DNA of 64,000 nucleotides. Origin: Pseudomonadota bacterium (lineage in GTDB: Bacteria; Pseudomonadota; Gammaproteobacteria; Burkholderiales; Rhodocyclaceae). The notes below the pieces were generated by a model. That model was not told the DNA's origin, did no database searches, and saw nothing but the letters and a program-made list of their open reading frames with translations. Position numbers and translations under genes: made by a program. Positions 53,266 through 61,908 of this stretch are shown here, in pieces (positions within the stretch are counted from its first letter, which is position 1; every line of letters starts with the position of its first letter). The stretch is taken from positions 4,596 through 68,595 of the forward strand of contig JAPLQT010000051.1 of assembly GCA_026399515.1 (NCBI GenBank), in the 5' to 3' direction.

Positions 53266-53661
53266 ATGAGACCATCTTTCCCCAGGGAACTTGTGAGAAC
53301 CAGGCGAGTGCCGACATGGCTTGCCGGCGTTTGCCTGCTTGCCCTGAGCCTGCCGGTGGCGGCGGTCGACTCCCGGGGCGCCCGCTCCTGCAATGACTGG
53401 CAGCAGCATAGGCAGGAAGCCATCGAGGGCCATACGCTCAATGCCGATTTCAGCCAGACCTGGCTGGTAGGGTATCTCAGCGGCCTGGTCGCAGGCTCCG
53501 GCATGGATTTTCTGGTCGGCACAAAGAACCCTGTTCTCTACAGCATGGCCGATGAATTGTGCAGGAAGCATCCGGAGGTCGATCTCGCCTTCATAGGCAC
53601 CGCCATTGCGCGCGACCTGATGCAGGAAAAGAGAATCGTCAACGTTCCGACCCTGCCTTGA
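53266..53661 (+). CDS. Small secreted protein, Rap1a/Tai-like
   Basis: 131 residues from the ATG at 53266; upstream frame is non-homologous. Signal peptide ends PVAA-VD. The mature part has two Cys (SCNDWQQHR, ELCRKHPE) likely bridging, and WLVGYLSGLVAGSG, the pattern of small periplasmic Rap1a-like proteins. Rap1a proteins are immunity proteins in type VI secretion, but no type VI genes are seen here, so that role is not claimed. Two palindrome copies upstream. Confidence 0.55.
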   Translation: MRPSFPRELVRTRRVPTWLAGVCLLALSLPVAAVDSRGARSCNDWQQHRQEAIEGHTLNADFSQTWLVGYLSGLVAGSGMDFLVGTKNPVLYSMADELCRKHPEVDLAFIGTAIARDLMQEKRIVNVPTLP

Positions 53662-53749
53662 GCCAATCGAACGAAGAGCAACGCCTTTTCAAAAGCCGAA
53701 CACATCCTGCTCCTCCCCTTTACCATAGGGAAGGAGCGGGATACTGACC

Positions 53750-54682
53750 CTAGCGCTGTATCACCTTGCCGCTGGCATCGGAAAGAACGATCTCGACCCG
53801 GCGATTCAACTGGCGATTCTCCGCCGTGTTGTTCGAGGCTATCGGATAAGACTCGCCATAACCGCGAATCGCGATGCGCTCCCGGCCTACGCCCAGTTCT
53901 TGTAACGCGCTGCGTACCGCCGTGGCGCGCCGTTCGGACAATTCCTGGTTATGCGGTGCAGTGCCGGTGCTGTCGGTAAAACCCTCGACCAGCACGGTAC
54001 GCTGCGGGTATTGCTGCATGAAGGCAGCCAGTTTTTGTGCCGTGCGCATGCCCTCAGGGTTTATGCGGGCCATGTCGGTGCCGAACAATACATCGCCGAG
54101 CGTAATGACCATTCCGCGTTCGGTCTGCTTTGCCGTCATATCCGCCAGCTGCGCTTCCAGTTGCGTTGCGCGCGCTTGCGCCTCCAGGGTGGCGCGCTGC
54201 GCATCGGCTGCCGCATCCTGGGCATCCCGCGTCTTGCGCTGGGCGGCGGCAGCTTCGGTAAGCGCCATGTGTGCCGTCATCTTCGATTGTTCGGCATTGG
54301 CCTTGGCTTGATTGGCTTCATTGGTACGCTGGTCCAGGCGGATCTGGTCGCGCTCCTTGGCGGCGCTGGTGACGCTGGCTTCCGCGGTTTTCTGTTTGAC
54401 GACTTCCTGGGTCAAGGCAATCTTCTGCTTGGCCAGGTATGCCAGCTTGTCGATCTTGTCGGCGGTGTCGTTGTTGCTTGCCGCCGCATTGGCTTGCGCC
54501 ATGGCTGCGTCGGCCTGCTTCATTTCCAGCGGCGCGTAGTTCGCGACGCCGGGATTGCTCTGCGCCGCCCGGTAGTCGCTGCGGGTTTGATCCAGCAAGC
54601 TGGTGGTATTGGGCATCGAGCTACAGGCGCCGACGATAGCGGCGATGGCCAGCAGTATCGGGGTAAGGGGGAGTTTCTTCAT
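53750..54682 (-). CDS. DUF4398-OmpA lipoprotein
   Basis: 310 residues. Lipobox IVGAC with C20 as acylated Cys. A DUF4398 helical region (about 30-110, NYAPLEMKQADAAMAQANAA) continues as a coiled coil to about 195 (AQRKTRDAQDAAADAQRATL), then a peptidoglycan-binding OmpA domain (about 200-305) with FGTDMARINPEG, VEGFTDSTGTAPHNQELSERRA and NRRVEIVL. It should tether the outer membrane to peptidoglycan. The downstream-reading DUF4398 lipoprotein gene lies 67 bp upstream on the same strand, likely co-transcribed. Confidence 0.9.
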   Translation of the reverse strand: MKKLPLTPILLAIAAIVGACSSMPNTTSLLDQTRSDYRAAQSNPGVANYAPLEMKQADAAMAQANAAASNNDTADKIDKLAYLAKQKIALTQEVVKQKTAEASVTSAAKERDQIRLDQRTNEANQAKANAEQSKMTAHMALTEAAAAQRKTRDAQDAAADAQRATLEAQARATQLEAQLADMTAKQTERGMVITLGDVLFGTDMARINPEGMRTAQKLAAFMQQYPQRTVLVEGFTDSTGTAPHNQELSERRATAVRSALQELGVGRERIAIRGYGESYPIASNNTAENRQLNRRVEIVLSDASGKVIQR

Positions 54683-54749
54683 GGTGGTTTCCTTTGGATG
54701 AGTGCGGCGTCAGGCAAGATCGCCGCCAAATGTTGAAAGAGTTTCTGGC

Positions 54750-55127
54750 TTACTTGCTGCTGCGGTTCAGTTCTTCGCGCAACACCCGGATGTCGTCCTG
54801 CAAGGCATTCGCCGCGGTTTGCGCTTTGGCCGAGTTGGCCTTGCTTTGTGCCAGTTTCGCATCGGCTTCCGCCTGGGTTGCCAGGTCGTTCGCCAGCTTG
54901 TAGTTCTTGGCCGCCATCGCCTTGTTGGCGAGACCAATCTTTTCACGGGCCGAATTCATTTCCAGGGGGGCGAATTCGGCGCCACCGGCATTGGCGGCAT
55001 TTTCGACGGCCGGCGAGGAAACCGCGACATTGGCAGTCGCCGGGGTTTTCAGGCTGCTGCAACCGACCGTCATTAACACGGCTGCCGCGCCGAAGACGGT
55101 GAACCATCGCTGTGTATTTGTCGTCAT
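54750..55127 (-). CDS. DUF4398 lipoprotein
   Basis: 125 residues from the ATG at 55127 (GGAGAAAG ahead; another ATG 12 bp upstream overlaps this site). Lipobox TVGCSS with C23. DUF4398 helical hairpin: EFAPLEMNSAREKIGLANKAMAAKNYKLANDLATQAEADAKLAQSK gives two long amphipathic helices. Paired with the OmpA-DUF4398 lipoprotein that follows; both carry the same helical domain, so they may associate in the periplasm. Function unknown. Two palindromes lie upstream (55204, 55297). Confidence 0.85.
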   Translation of the reverse strand: MTTNTQRWFTVFGAAAVLMTVGCSSLKTPATANVAVSSPAVENAANAGGAEFAPLEMNSAREKIGLANKAMAAKNYKLANDLATQAEADAKLAQSKANSAKAQTAANALQDDIRVLREELNRSSK

Positions 55128-55203
55128 ATCTTTCTCCATGGAAGCTTTACCCGGGACGGGCAGTGTCTTCGATGCATGACGTTATAGGCGGTGTCGCCTG
55201 ACT

Positions 55204-55222
55204 ATTCGGTACGCTGACACAC
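55204..55222 (-). promoter_or_regulatory. Palindrome copy upstream of DUF4398 gene
   Basis: GTGTGTCAGCGTACCGAAT on the minus strand, 76 bp before the DUF4398 start. Confidence 0.45.
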
Positions 55223-55296
55223 ATAGCGCATGTCTTTCGAAGATGGCTCACGACGAGCTGCCGAGATGACGCATCTTTCTCCTAAATCCATTTTTG

Positions 55297-55315
55297 GTGC
55301 GCTGCCGAACAGACG
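55297..55315 (+). promoter_or_regulatory. 19-bp palindrome copy upstream of OmpA gene
   Basis: GTGCGCTGCCGAACAGACG, 152 bp before the ATG at 55468. Confidence 0.55.
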
Positions 55316-55467
55316 ATAAACGCCGCGTTGAATATTCTTCCCTCAGTGACGCGTAGTTTCAGCATCGAACGCGTTAAGCCAGGCTGGAGTTGCCTGGCAG
55401 CGCTCTCCGCGTCTATGTCTCTCATTCCGGGGTTTCCCGGATTGAAATCCAGCAAAGGAAAAATCCA

Positions 55468-56163
55468 ATGAAACCGATGACCAAATTCATGATTGCCGCA
55501 TTTGCAGCGACGACGCTCAGTCCGGCGTTCGTCATGGCCCAGACCCAGGATTCAAAGAATCAAGGCTATCTGCTCGACACCAGCGGCAATATCGTCAGGA
55601 GCGGTACCGGTTTGTGCTGGCACACCAGTGACTGGACGCCGGCACGCGCAGTCGAGTCGTGCGATCCGGTCAACAAGCCTGTGGCGGTAGTCATACCTGC
55701 ACAGAAGCCCGTGCAGGTCGCGGAGGCCACGCCAGCGCCCGCAAAAGTGGCGGTGGCCCAATCGCAGTCGAGGAAGATCAGTTTCTCCGGCGATGCGCTG
55801 TTTGCCTTCGACAAGTCCGTCCTGAAGCCAGAAGGCAAGACCATGCTCGACGATATGGTGCGCCAGCTCGACGGCGCCACCTACGACACCATACTGGCCA
55901 CCGGCCACACCGATCGTTTCGGCAGCAATCAATACAACCAGAAACTCTCGGAACGCCGCGCGCACACCGTCAAGGATTACCTCGTGAGCAAGAATGTCCA
56001 GGCCAGCCGGATCGACGCGGAAGGCAAGGGCGAAACCGAACCCATGACCAAGGCGGGCGAATGCAAGGGGAAGAAGAGTGCCAAGGTCGTCGCCTGTTTG
56101 CAGCCTGATCGTCGCGTCGACGTCGAGGTGAAGGGCACGAAAACCGTAGTGGGATCGTTATAG
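55468..56163 (+). CDS. OmpA-family outer-membrane protein
   Basis: 231 residues from the ATG at 55468 (AAAGGAAAA ahead). Signal peptide ends VMA-QT. N-terminal segment with GYLLDTSGNIVRSGTGLCWHTSDWTPARAVESCDP (two Cys), then a C-terminal OmpA peptidoglycan-binding domain (about 105-225): ALFAFDKSVLKPEG, ATGHTDRFGSNQYNQKLSERRA, and DRRVDVEVKG. No barrel. It resembles OmpA-like proteins of betaproteobacteria with a Cys-bearing first region. First gene of a probable five-gene run (OmpA, BON, two glycine-zipper proteins, AsmA). Confidence 0.9.
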   Translation: MKPMTKFMIAAFAATTLSPAFVMAQTQDSKNQGYLLDTSGNIVRSGTGLCWHTSDWTPARAVESCDPVNKPVAVVIPAQKPVQVAEATPAPAKVAVAQSQSRKISFSGDALFAFDKSVLKPEGKTMLDDMVRQLDGATYDTILATGHTDRFGSNQYNQKLSERRAHTVKDYLVSKNVQASRIDAEGKGETEPMTKAGECKGKKSAKVVACLQPDRRVDVEVKGTKTVVGSL

Positions 56164-56233
56164 ACAATGTCGGCCGCCGGGTGACATTGCTCGCCCCGGC
56201 GGTCACGCACTATTTGAATCGGAGAATTTGATC

Positions 56234-56545
56234 ATGAACAAACTTACCCGCGTATCCATAGTTCTCGCTGCTGTCGCCTTGACGGCCCTGTCGGGTTGCG
56301 CCTCGACCTCCACCCAGGAGAGCACAGGACAATACTTTGATGACAGCGCCATCACCACCAAGGTGAAGGCGGCGATATTCAATGACCCGACATTGAAATC
56401 CGCGGAAATCAATGTCGAAACCTTCAAAGGCCGGGTGCAACTGAGTGGATTCGTCATTTCCCGGGAAAGCATAGACCAGGCGGTGGCTGTCGCCAAAGGC
56501 GTGAGCGGTGTTGCTTCCGTCAAGAACGACATGCGGCTCAAGTGA
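56234..56545 (+). CDS. BON-domain lipoprotein
   Basis: 103 residues from the ATG at 56234 (GGAGAA at 7-nt spacing; a TTG six bases upstream is unlikely). Lipobox SGCAS with C22. One BON domain (about 38-103, ITTKVKAAIFNDPTLKSAEI, VQLSGFV, VAKGVSGVASVKNDMRLK). BON proteins such as OsmY protect membranes under osmotic stress by binding phospholipid. A second BON lipoprotein with an added helical region lies at 60500. Confidence 0.9.
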   Translation: MNKLTRVSIVLAAVALTALSGCASTSTQESTGQYFDDSAITTKVKAAIFNDPTLKSAEINVETFKGRVQLSGFVISRESIDQAVAVAKGVSGVASVKNDMRLK

Positions 56546-56654
56546 GGCCGACCAGGAAATCGCACCACCATTTCCCGGCTACCACCGCGCGCTGGCAGGT
56601 GCAGCAGAACCATAAGCAGCTATTTAAACCGATGTTCAACAACGAGGTATTCGA

Positions 56655-56876
56655 ATGAAAACGCTAATGAGATTGACCGGCAGTGCCTTGGCTGTAGCAG
56701 TTTTGCTCGGTCTGGGAGCTTGCAGCGAAATGTCGGCGCGGGACCGCAGCACCGCAATCGGTGCAGGTGTCGGCGCAGTCGGCGGTGCCGTCCTGACAGG
56801 TGGCAGCGCGGTGGGTACGGTTGGCGGCGCCGCGGTCGGTGGCGTCATCGGCAATGAAGTCGGTAAACACCAGTGA
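56655..56876 (+). CDS. Glycine-zipper lipoprotein (YMGG/OsmB-like)
   Basis: 73 residues. Lipobox LGACS with C23. The rest is a glycine-zipper: AIGAGVGAVGGAVLTGGSAV and GTVGGAAVGGVIGNEVGKH, forming a GxxxG helical hairpin in the outer membrane. OsmB-type stress lipoprotein; mechanism unknown. Confidence 0.85.
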   Translation: MKTLMRLTGSALAVAVLLGLGACSEMSARDRSTAIGAGVGAVGGAVLTGGSAVGTVGGAAVGGVIGNEVGKHQ

Positions 56877-56898
56877 GCGCATGAAGGCAGCGGACAAA

Positions 56899-56930
56899 CG
56901 ATGCGCCGGCCGGGCTCGTTCGGCGCATCG
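56899..56930 (+). terminator. Stem-loop after glycine-zipper gene
   Basis: CGATGCGCC (56899-56907) pairs with GGCGCATCG (56922-56930), 9 bp with a 14-nt loop; followed by TCCT, so a weak terminator or attenuator. Confidence 0.45.
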
Positions 56931-56995
56931 TCCTACCCTGACCCAGACGGCACTGCGCCGCACTCCGCGGCGGTATGGACATAAAGGAAACCGCC

Positions 56996-57592
56996 ATGGA
57001 AACACCAGTCAACAAATTCCCCAACTCGCTGATATGGATCACCGGTATCGCGATCATCTTGTTCTGTGCCACCGGCATAGCCGCGATCATGGGGTGGATT
57101 CCCACTTCCATGGGTCATGGCAGCGATGACACTACACTCACTTCGGCCGAAAGGTTCCCGACCGACGTAATTCGGCCCGCCAAAGCCAATGCCCGCATCG
57201 CGTTGGACTCACCGCTGGCACCCATGGCCTCGTCGAATGAGGTGCCTGTCCACCGGCGTTGCGCCGAATGCGGAGTGATCGTGTCCACGCGACAGATCGA
57301 ATCCAGCGGCGAAGCGAGCGGAATCGGCGCGATCGGCGGCGGTTTGCTGGGCGGCGTGCTGGGTCATCAGGTCGGGGGCGGCCGTGGGCAGGATCTCGCG
57401 GCCGTGGTGGGTGCGGTCGGTGGTGTCGTCGCCGGCAACGAAATCGAAAAAAGAATGAAATCGACCCAAGGCTACAATGTCATGGTCCGCCTGCATGACG
57501 GATCGAGCCGCGTCATCCATGAGGTCAATCCGCCGATGTGGCGGAACGGTGATTACGTCAAGATCGTCGATGGAGTCATACATTCAAACTGA
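56996..57592 (+). CDS. Membrane-anchored glycine-zipper 2TM protein
   Basis: 198 residues from the ATG at 56996 (AAAGGAAACC ahead). An N-terminal transmembrane helix (SLIWITGIAIILFCATGIAAIMGW), a linker, and a CAEC motif (RRCAECGVIVSTRQIE). Then a glycine-zipper 2TM region (IGAIGGGLLGGVLGHQVGGG) and a small C-terminal strand-rich domain (VMVRLHDGSSRVIHEVNPPMW). This is the SlyB/Rick-17kDa-like layout but with an inner-membrane anchor rather than lipobox. Stress-related envelope protein; exact role unknown. Confidence 0.8.
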   Translation: METPVNKFPNSLIWITGIAIILFCATGIAAIMGWIPTSMGHGSDDTTLTSAERFPTDVIRPAKANARIALDSPLAPMASSNEVPVHRRCAECGVIVSTRQIESSGEASGIGAIGGGLLGGVLGHQVGGGRGQDLAAVVGAVGGVVAGNEIEKRMKSTQGYNVMVRLHDGSSRVIHEVNPPMWRNGDYVKIVDGVIHSN

Positions 57593-57605
57593 TGGGTGAC
57601 GCTCG

Positions 57606-59534
57606 ATGAATCCGGCCGGTGACCCGATGAAGGCGCCGCTGACTCATAAATGGCGGCTGGCATCCGTACTGCTGCTTCCACCGCTGCTGGCCATCCTTGG
57701 AATTGCGCTTTTCGGCTGGAACTGGGCGCGCGGCCCCTTGCAACGCCTGACGTTCGAAAAAACCGGCCGGGAGTTGCTCATCGCCGGCGACCTGACGGTC
57801 AGCCTGGGCTGGCCCACCGCGCACCTGGTGGCGCAAACCGTCAACTTCGCCAATCCGACTTGGGCCACGGAAAAACAGATGGTCGCGGTGGACGAAGTGG
57901 AACTCGGCGTAGACCTGCCCGAACTGTTCAGGATGAATCTGGTTTTTCCCGAAGTCCGCTTGACTCGCCCGACAGTCTTCCTGGAGAAGGCGGTTGACGG
58001 GCGCAAGACCTGGCTGCTGGACCGGGACCAGAGCGACGAGACTGCCCGGATTTCGATCGGGAGATTGACGCTCGATAGTGGCAAGCTCGGGTACGACGAC
58101 GCAGGTCAGAAGACCAGTATTCGCGCGGAATTAACCACTCCGGACAAGCAGGCGGACCAACCGGAAGACACTGGTGTGATATTCAGCGCCAAGGGTCTTT
58201 ACCAAGGACTCGTCCTGGCGGCCCATGGCAGCGGCGGATCGGTCCTGGCATTGCAGGATGAAAGCCTGCCCTACCCACTGAGCGTCGATGCAACTATCGG
58301 TCACACCGGCATCAAAGCCGCGGGCACCGTCACCAGCCTGAGCCGGATCTCGGCTGCGGACATGCGGCTTGCATTACGCGGCGACAGTCTCGCGCTGCTT
58401 TACCCGCTGATCGGAATCGCCGTTCCCGAAACTCATCCCTACGCCATATCGGGACACCTGCTGCATAGCGGACAGCTATGGCGCTACGAGAAACTTTCGG
58501 GACTCATGGGCAACAGCGACCTTGCCGGCAGTTTGCAGCTCGACAATGGCGGCATCCGCCCGTTCATGCGCGGCGAGCTGGTATCGAAGAAACTCGACTT
58601 TGGCGATCTGGGTCCGTTGATCGGCGCCAAGGAAAGCCTGAAGGCTTCCAGCGCTGGAGGGCGTCTGCTACCGGATACCGCGTTCAAGACCGAGCGCTGG
58701 AACAGCGTCGATGCCGACATCAGCTTGCACGCCAGTACCATACTGCGTGCCAAGGAGTTGCCGCTGGAAGATTTGCGCGCCCATCTGAAATTGCAGAACT
58801 CCCTACTCACCCTGAATCCCCTGGACTTCGGCGTCGCGGGCGGGCACCTCAAGGCCGTCGTGTCGCTGGATGGCCGGCACGACCCGATTCAGGCGCATGC
58901 CAGGATCAGTGCCCGACAAATACTTCTGGCCAGGCTGTTTCCAGGCGTGAATCTGGCCAAGACCAGCATCGGCCAGGTCAATGGAGAAATCGATCTGGCG
59001 GGACAAGGCAACTCGGTCGGACGCATGCTCGCCACATCGAATGGCAAGATCGGACTGATCGTTGCGAACGGCGAGGTCAGCAAGCTGCTGATGGAAAAGG
59101 TCAGCCTGCACCTGCTGGAAATCCTGCAATTGAGCATGATGGGCGACAAGACCGTCAAACTGCGCTGCGCTGTTGCCGACTTCGGCGTCAAGGGCGGCGT
59201 CATGAAAGCCAACGCGCTGATTTTCGACACCGAAGTCAGCACCATCACCGGCGATGGCAGCATCGATCTCGACCGGGAAAAACTCGATCTGACATTCGTG
59301 CCCAAGACTCGAAACACCAGCCCCGTCGCCTTGCGGACGCCGATTCATGTCGGCGGCACTTTCGCCCGTCCGGAAATCGATCTCGACAAGGGCCGCATCG
59401 CCGCGCGGGGTGTTGGCGCACTGGCGCTCGGCCTGCTCAACCCGCTGCTGGTGTTGATTCCGCTGGTTGAGATGGGCCCCGGCATCGAGAGCGAATGCGG
59501 GCGTCTGATTCATGCGGCACAAGCGCAACATTAG
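57606..59534 (+). CDS. AsmA-family protein
   Basis: 642 residues (alternative ATG 57627). An N-terminal transmembrane helix (LASVLLLPPLLAILGIALFGW) precedes a long periplasmic region of AsmA type: LTVSLGWPTAHLVAQTVNFANPTWA, LPELFRMNLVFPEVRLTRPTV, and near the C-terminus the DUF3971/AsmA2 stretch SIGQVNGEIDLAGQGNSVGRML and IDLDREKLDLTFVPKTRN. AsmA-like proteins form repeating beta-groove bridges that carry lipid between inner and outer membranes. It follows the glycine-zipper gene by 13 bp, so is probably co-expressed with the OmpA run. Confidence 0.85.
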   Translation: MNPAGDPMKAPLTHKWRLASVLLLPPLLAILGIALFGWNWARGPLQRLTFEKTGRELLIAGDLTVSLGWPTAHLVAQTVNFANPTWATEKQMVAVDEVELGVDLPELFRMNLVFPEVRLTRPTVFLEKAVDGRKTWLLDRDQSDETARISIGRLTLDSGKLGYDDAGQKTSIRAELTTPDKQADQPEDTGVIFSAKGLYQGLVLAAHGSGGSVLALQDESLPYPLSVDATIGHTGIKAAGTVTSLSRISAADMRLALRGDSLALLYPLIGIAVPETHPYAISGHLLHSGQLWRYEKLSGLMGNSDLAGSLQLDNGGIRPFMRGELVSKKLDFGDLGPLIGAKESLKASSAGGRLLPDTAFKTERWNSVDADISLHASTILRAKELPLEDLRAHLKLQNSLLTLNPLDFGVAGGHLKAVVSLDGRHDPIQAHARISARQILLARLFPGVNLAKTSIGQVNGEIDLAGQGNSVGRMLATSNGKIGLIVANGEVSKLLMEKVSLHLLEILQLSMMGDKTVKLRCAVADFGVKGGVMKANALIFDTEVSTITGDGSIDLDREKLDLTFVPKTRNTSPVALRTPIHVGGTFARPEIDLDKGRIAARGVGALALGLLNPLLVLIPLVEMGPGIESECGRLIHAAQAQH

Positions 59535-59572
59535 GGAAGGGACATGCGTGCCGGTCCGTCCTCGGCACAAGC

Positions 59573-59800
59573 TCAGATTTTCGGATGTGCCTTGAACAGT
59601 CGTTCGTAGCGTGTTTCCCATTCCTTGTATTGATGCTCGGCCGCATCCCTGGCCGCACCGCGTTTCGCCTGGACCATGCCGGCCAGCTGATCGCGCTTGC
59701 CGGCAATCACCACGAACGAGTCGTCGGTAATCCTGCCCCATTGTTCCTTGGCTTTCCCTTTCGCCTGTTTCCAGTTGCCTGCGATACGGTCCCGGTTCAT
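59573..59800 (-). CDS. CsbD-family stress protein
   Basis: 75 residues from the ATG at 59800 (CAGGAGAATC ahead; an upstream frame to 59851 is not homologous). MNRDRIAGNWKQAKGKAKEQ and RDQLAGMVQAKRGAARDAAE are the CsbD helical pattern. A weak palindrome-like sequence lies about 20-37 bp upstream (not scored). Second CsbD gene of the window. Confidence 0.9.
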   Translation of the reverse strand: MNRDRIAGNWKQAKGKAKEQWGRITDDSFVVIAGKRDQLAGMVQAKRGAARDAAEHQYKEWETRYERLFKAHPKI

Positions 59801-59847
59801 GTTGATTCTCCTGCACTGTATGTGCCTAGTCGATTGGCAAGCCGCCG

Positions 59848-60471
59848 TCACTCGTTTGTTCGAACTCCACCAGCCGTGTCGGGCCGCTTATCGGATGTTT
59901 CCACTGTTTCCAGGTTCTCGTCGGGTTCACTGCGTTCATCCAGTGCGGCAAGCACCAGATTCGGATTCATCGACTGCTGTAGTGCGACCGCCTCGGGATC
60001 ATGGCGGTTTCTGACATTGGGCAGATCGCGCCGCAACTCTTCCATCAGGTCGATAAGCTTGGCGGCCTTCTGCTCGGTCAATAGCGTCACTTTCAAGTCC
60101 AGATGCGCCCGTTGCTCCGCGAGCTTGGCGAGCCTGTTCTGCTTACTCAGAACAACGGTCGAAGTCAGCAGTGCCCCCAGACCGACCATTCCCTGTAGCC
60201 AGAAAAACGGTGCCGGGTCGAACTCGGCCATGCCGAGCTGGCGGAACAAGTCGTTGGCGAGCATCCAGAGCGCGATAAATAGCAGGATGACGCCGAGAAA
60301 AACCGGCTGCCCGATAAGACCGCTGATGCGTTCGAGGATGCGTTGCGAGCGGCTGATCTTTTGATCTTCACGCGTGTAAAAGTCCAGAACGGCCTCGATG
60401 TTCTGGCTGATCTGGTCACGTTCGGATTCGAATGGCTTTTCTCCGGCATCCGGACGCGAAACAGGTGCCAC
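59848..60471 (-). CDS. DUF1003-family membrane protein
   Basis: 207 residues. Two central transmembrane helices (IGQPVFLGVILLFIALWMLAND and FFWLQGMVGLGALLTSTVVLSKQNRL) with the DUF1003 hallmark KQNRLAKLAEQRAHLDLKVTLLTEQK, followed by a charged tail. Unknown function. Starts 28 bp after the BON gene end; the CsbD gene begins 47 bp past its own stop, so all three form a likely operon. Confidence 0.9.
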   Translation of the reverse strand: MAPVSRPDAGEKPFESERDQISQNIEAVLDFYTREDQKISRSQRILERISGLIGQPVFLGVILLFIALWMLANDLFRQLGMAEFDPAPFFWLQGMVGLGALLTSTVVLSKQNRLAKLAEQRAHLDLKVTLLTEQKAAKLIDLMEELRRDLPNVRNRHDPEAVALQQSMNPNLVLAALDERSEPDENLETVETSDKRPDTAGGVRTNE

Positions 60472-60499
60472 TGTCGTTCTCCTTTGGACTCAATTGAAC

Positions 60500-60955
60500 T
60501 CAATTGGTCGGCTTGAGGACCAGACGGTTTTCAACTCCATTTACGCCGGCCACCGCACTCGCCAAACCTCTGGCCATATCGCTGTTCTGCTGCGAATTGA
60601 CAGATCCGCTTAAGGTCACCACGCCTTTTGCGGTATCCACGCTGATCTGCAGCGACTTGAGCCCGGGCTCGGCAAAAATGGCGGCTTTGATCTTGGCCGT
60701 AATCTCGGCGTCAGCGATGGCCACACCGGCTTTTTCGCCCTGCGCGCCGATCTTTATCTCGGCTTTGGCCGCCGCTTCACCTACCCTCTTGCCAGCCTCA
60801 TCGGCCACCTGGTTGATCTTCTTGCCAGCCTCATCGGCCGTCTGGTCTATCCTTTTGCCGGCAGTCTCCGCCGGCCCCGGCTTGCCGCACGCATTGAGTC
60901 CAATAATCAGCAGCAGCGAAATGCCGACCAATTTGCAGTTCTTCAAGAGTTTCAT
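60500..60955 (-). CDS. BON-domain lipoprotein with helical spacer
   Basis: 151 residues. Lipobox LNACG with C23. Repeated helical spacer of the type (K/R)xxQxADEAGK (IDQTADEAGKK, INQVADEAGKR) and then one BON domain (about 80-151; ITAKIKAAIFAEPGLKSLQI, VVTLSGSVNSQQ, VNGVENRLVLKP). Stress lipoprotein of the OsmY type anchored in the outer membrane. Confidence 0.9.
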   Translation of the reverse strand: MKLLKNCKLVGISLLLIIGLNACGKPGPAETAGKRIDQTADEAGKKINQVADEAGKRVGEAAAKAEIKIGAQGEKAGVAIADAEITAKIKAAIFAEPGLKSLQISVDTAKGVVTLSGSVNSQQNSDMARGLASAVAGVNGVENRLVLKPTN

Positions 60956-60997
60956 TCTGGTTTCCTTTTGGTTGTGAGCGTTCGAAACATGGCCAGC

Positions 60998-61906
60998 TTA
61001 CGGGGATCGCTTTTCGCCGTCCGTCTGTTGACGCACATACTCGGCACGCTTCATCTCCAGGTACTTCTCCCGATTCATTTCATGCAACTGCCGCGGATAC
61101 TGCTCAACCGCCGTAAACCAGGTCTGCAAGCGTTGCTCGTTCTGTATCGCTGTAGCCGCATGGGCGGTACCCAGCAAGGTATCGATCCCGAGGTAATAGC
61201 GCATGGTGTTGCGCTCCACCAGACCGCGCACGCCGCCGACATAGTCGGGTTGGCCATCGGCCAGCGTTCCGATCACTGAAAATCCAATCTTGTGGCTGCC
61301 GATTGTTCCGAGGTAGGCCTGCATCGCCAGCCGTCCGGTAAACTTGATTGTGTAGGCGTAGGTCAGGTGCAAGAATGTCTTGGCGTCCGGCAGCGCCACC
61401 GCTTCCAGTCGGATACGGTAGTCGCTCGTCCCCAGCGGACCTTCTTTGGCGCTGAGCAGGATTCCGAAGTATTCAGCGGTCGCCGCGACTACCCGGTAGT
61501 CGAACTCCACCCGCGCCGTATCGACCAGTTCTTCGTAGGTTTTCTTGCCGATATTGACGCTCAGGATGGTGGCCGACGATCCTGTCGCCGCATGACAGTA
61601 TTTGGTATTGATGTGCAACATCATGACATCGCACCAGTGATCGGGATTATTCAAGCCCGCACTCACTGCCTCAAACGGATAAGCGACGATCGCATAGATA
61701 TCGCCCTGCAAGCCGTTCGGCGCCTCGATGGAAGCGAGAACCAGCGGCTGCTTGAATTGATTCTGCCGCAGTTGCCCCTCCAGTGACGCGTATTTTTCAC
61801 GCAATGCCGTCGCCGGATCCGCCTGCGCCAACGCGCTGCAAGCAACGCCCGTGGCACAAATCAACAATAGCCTTCTCGATACGCTTGACCAGGACCGTTG
61901 GCTCAT
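60998..61906 (-). CDS. Hypothetical secreted protein
   Basis: 302 residues from the third of three adjacent start-like codons (GTG 61912, ATG 61909, ATG 61906); GGAG five bases upstream favours 61906. Signal peptide ends SALA-QA. One pair of Cys (HWCDVMMLHINTKYCHAA) likely forms a disulfide; strand-rich with no named domain (TYAYTIKFTGRLAMQAYLGTIGSHKIGFSVIG). Reminiscent of bacterial START-like or lipid-binding folds, but this is not established. Coupled to the small upstream gene through a TGATG overlap. Confidence 0.65.
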   Translation of the reverse strand: MSQRSWSSVSRRLLLICATGVACSALAQADPATALREKYASLEGQLRQNQFKQPLVLASIEAPNGLQGDIYAIVAYPFEAVSAGLNNPDHWCDVMMLHINTKYCHAATGSSATILSVNIGKKTYEELVDTARVEFDYRVVAATAEYFGILLSAKEGPLGTSDYRIRLEAVALPDAKTFLHLTYAYTIKFTGRLAMQAYLGTIGSHKIGFSVIGTLADGQPDYVGGVRGLVERNTMRYYLGIDTLLGTAHAATAIQNEQRLQTWFTAVEQYPRQLHEMNREKYLEMKRAEYVRQQTDGEKRSP

Positions 61907-61908
61907 CA

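Larger units (their letters stand above)
55128..55467. other. Divergent intergenic region, DUF4398 / OmpA genes
   Basis: 340 bp between the two divergent envelope genes; no credible gene. Holds one palindrome on each strand (55204-55222 minus; 55297-55315 plus), the arrangement expected for a bidirectional promoter region under one regulator. Confidence 0.6.

Noticed and set aside
53266-53661. Type VI secretion immunity protein (Rap1a)
   Set aside because: Sequence resemblance is limited to a general pattern and no type VI secretion or effector genes are near.
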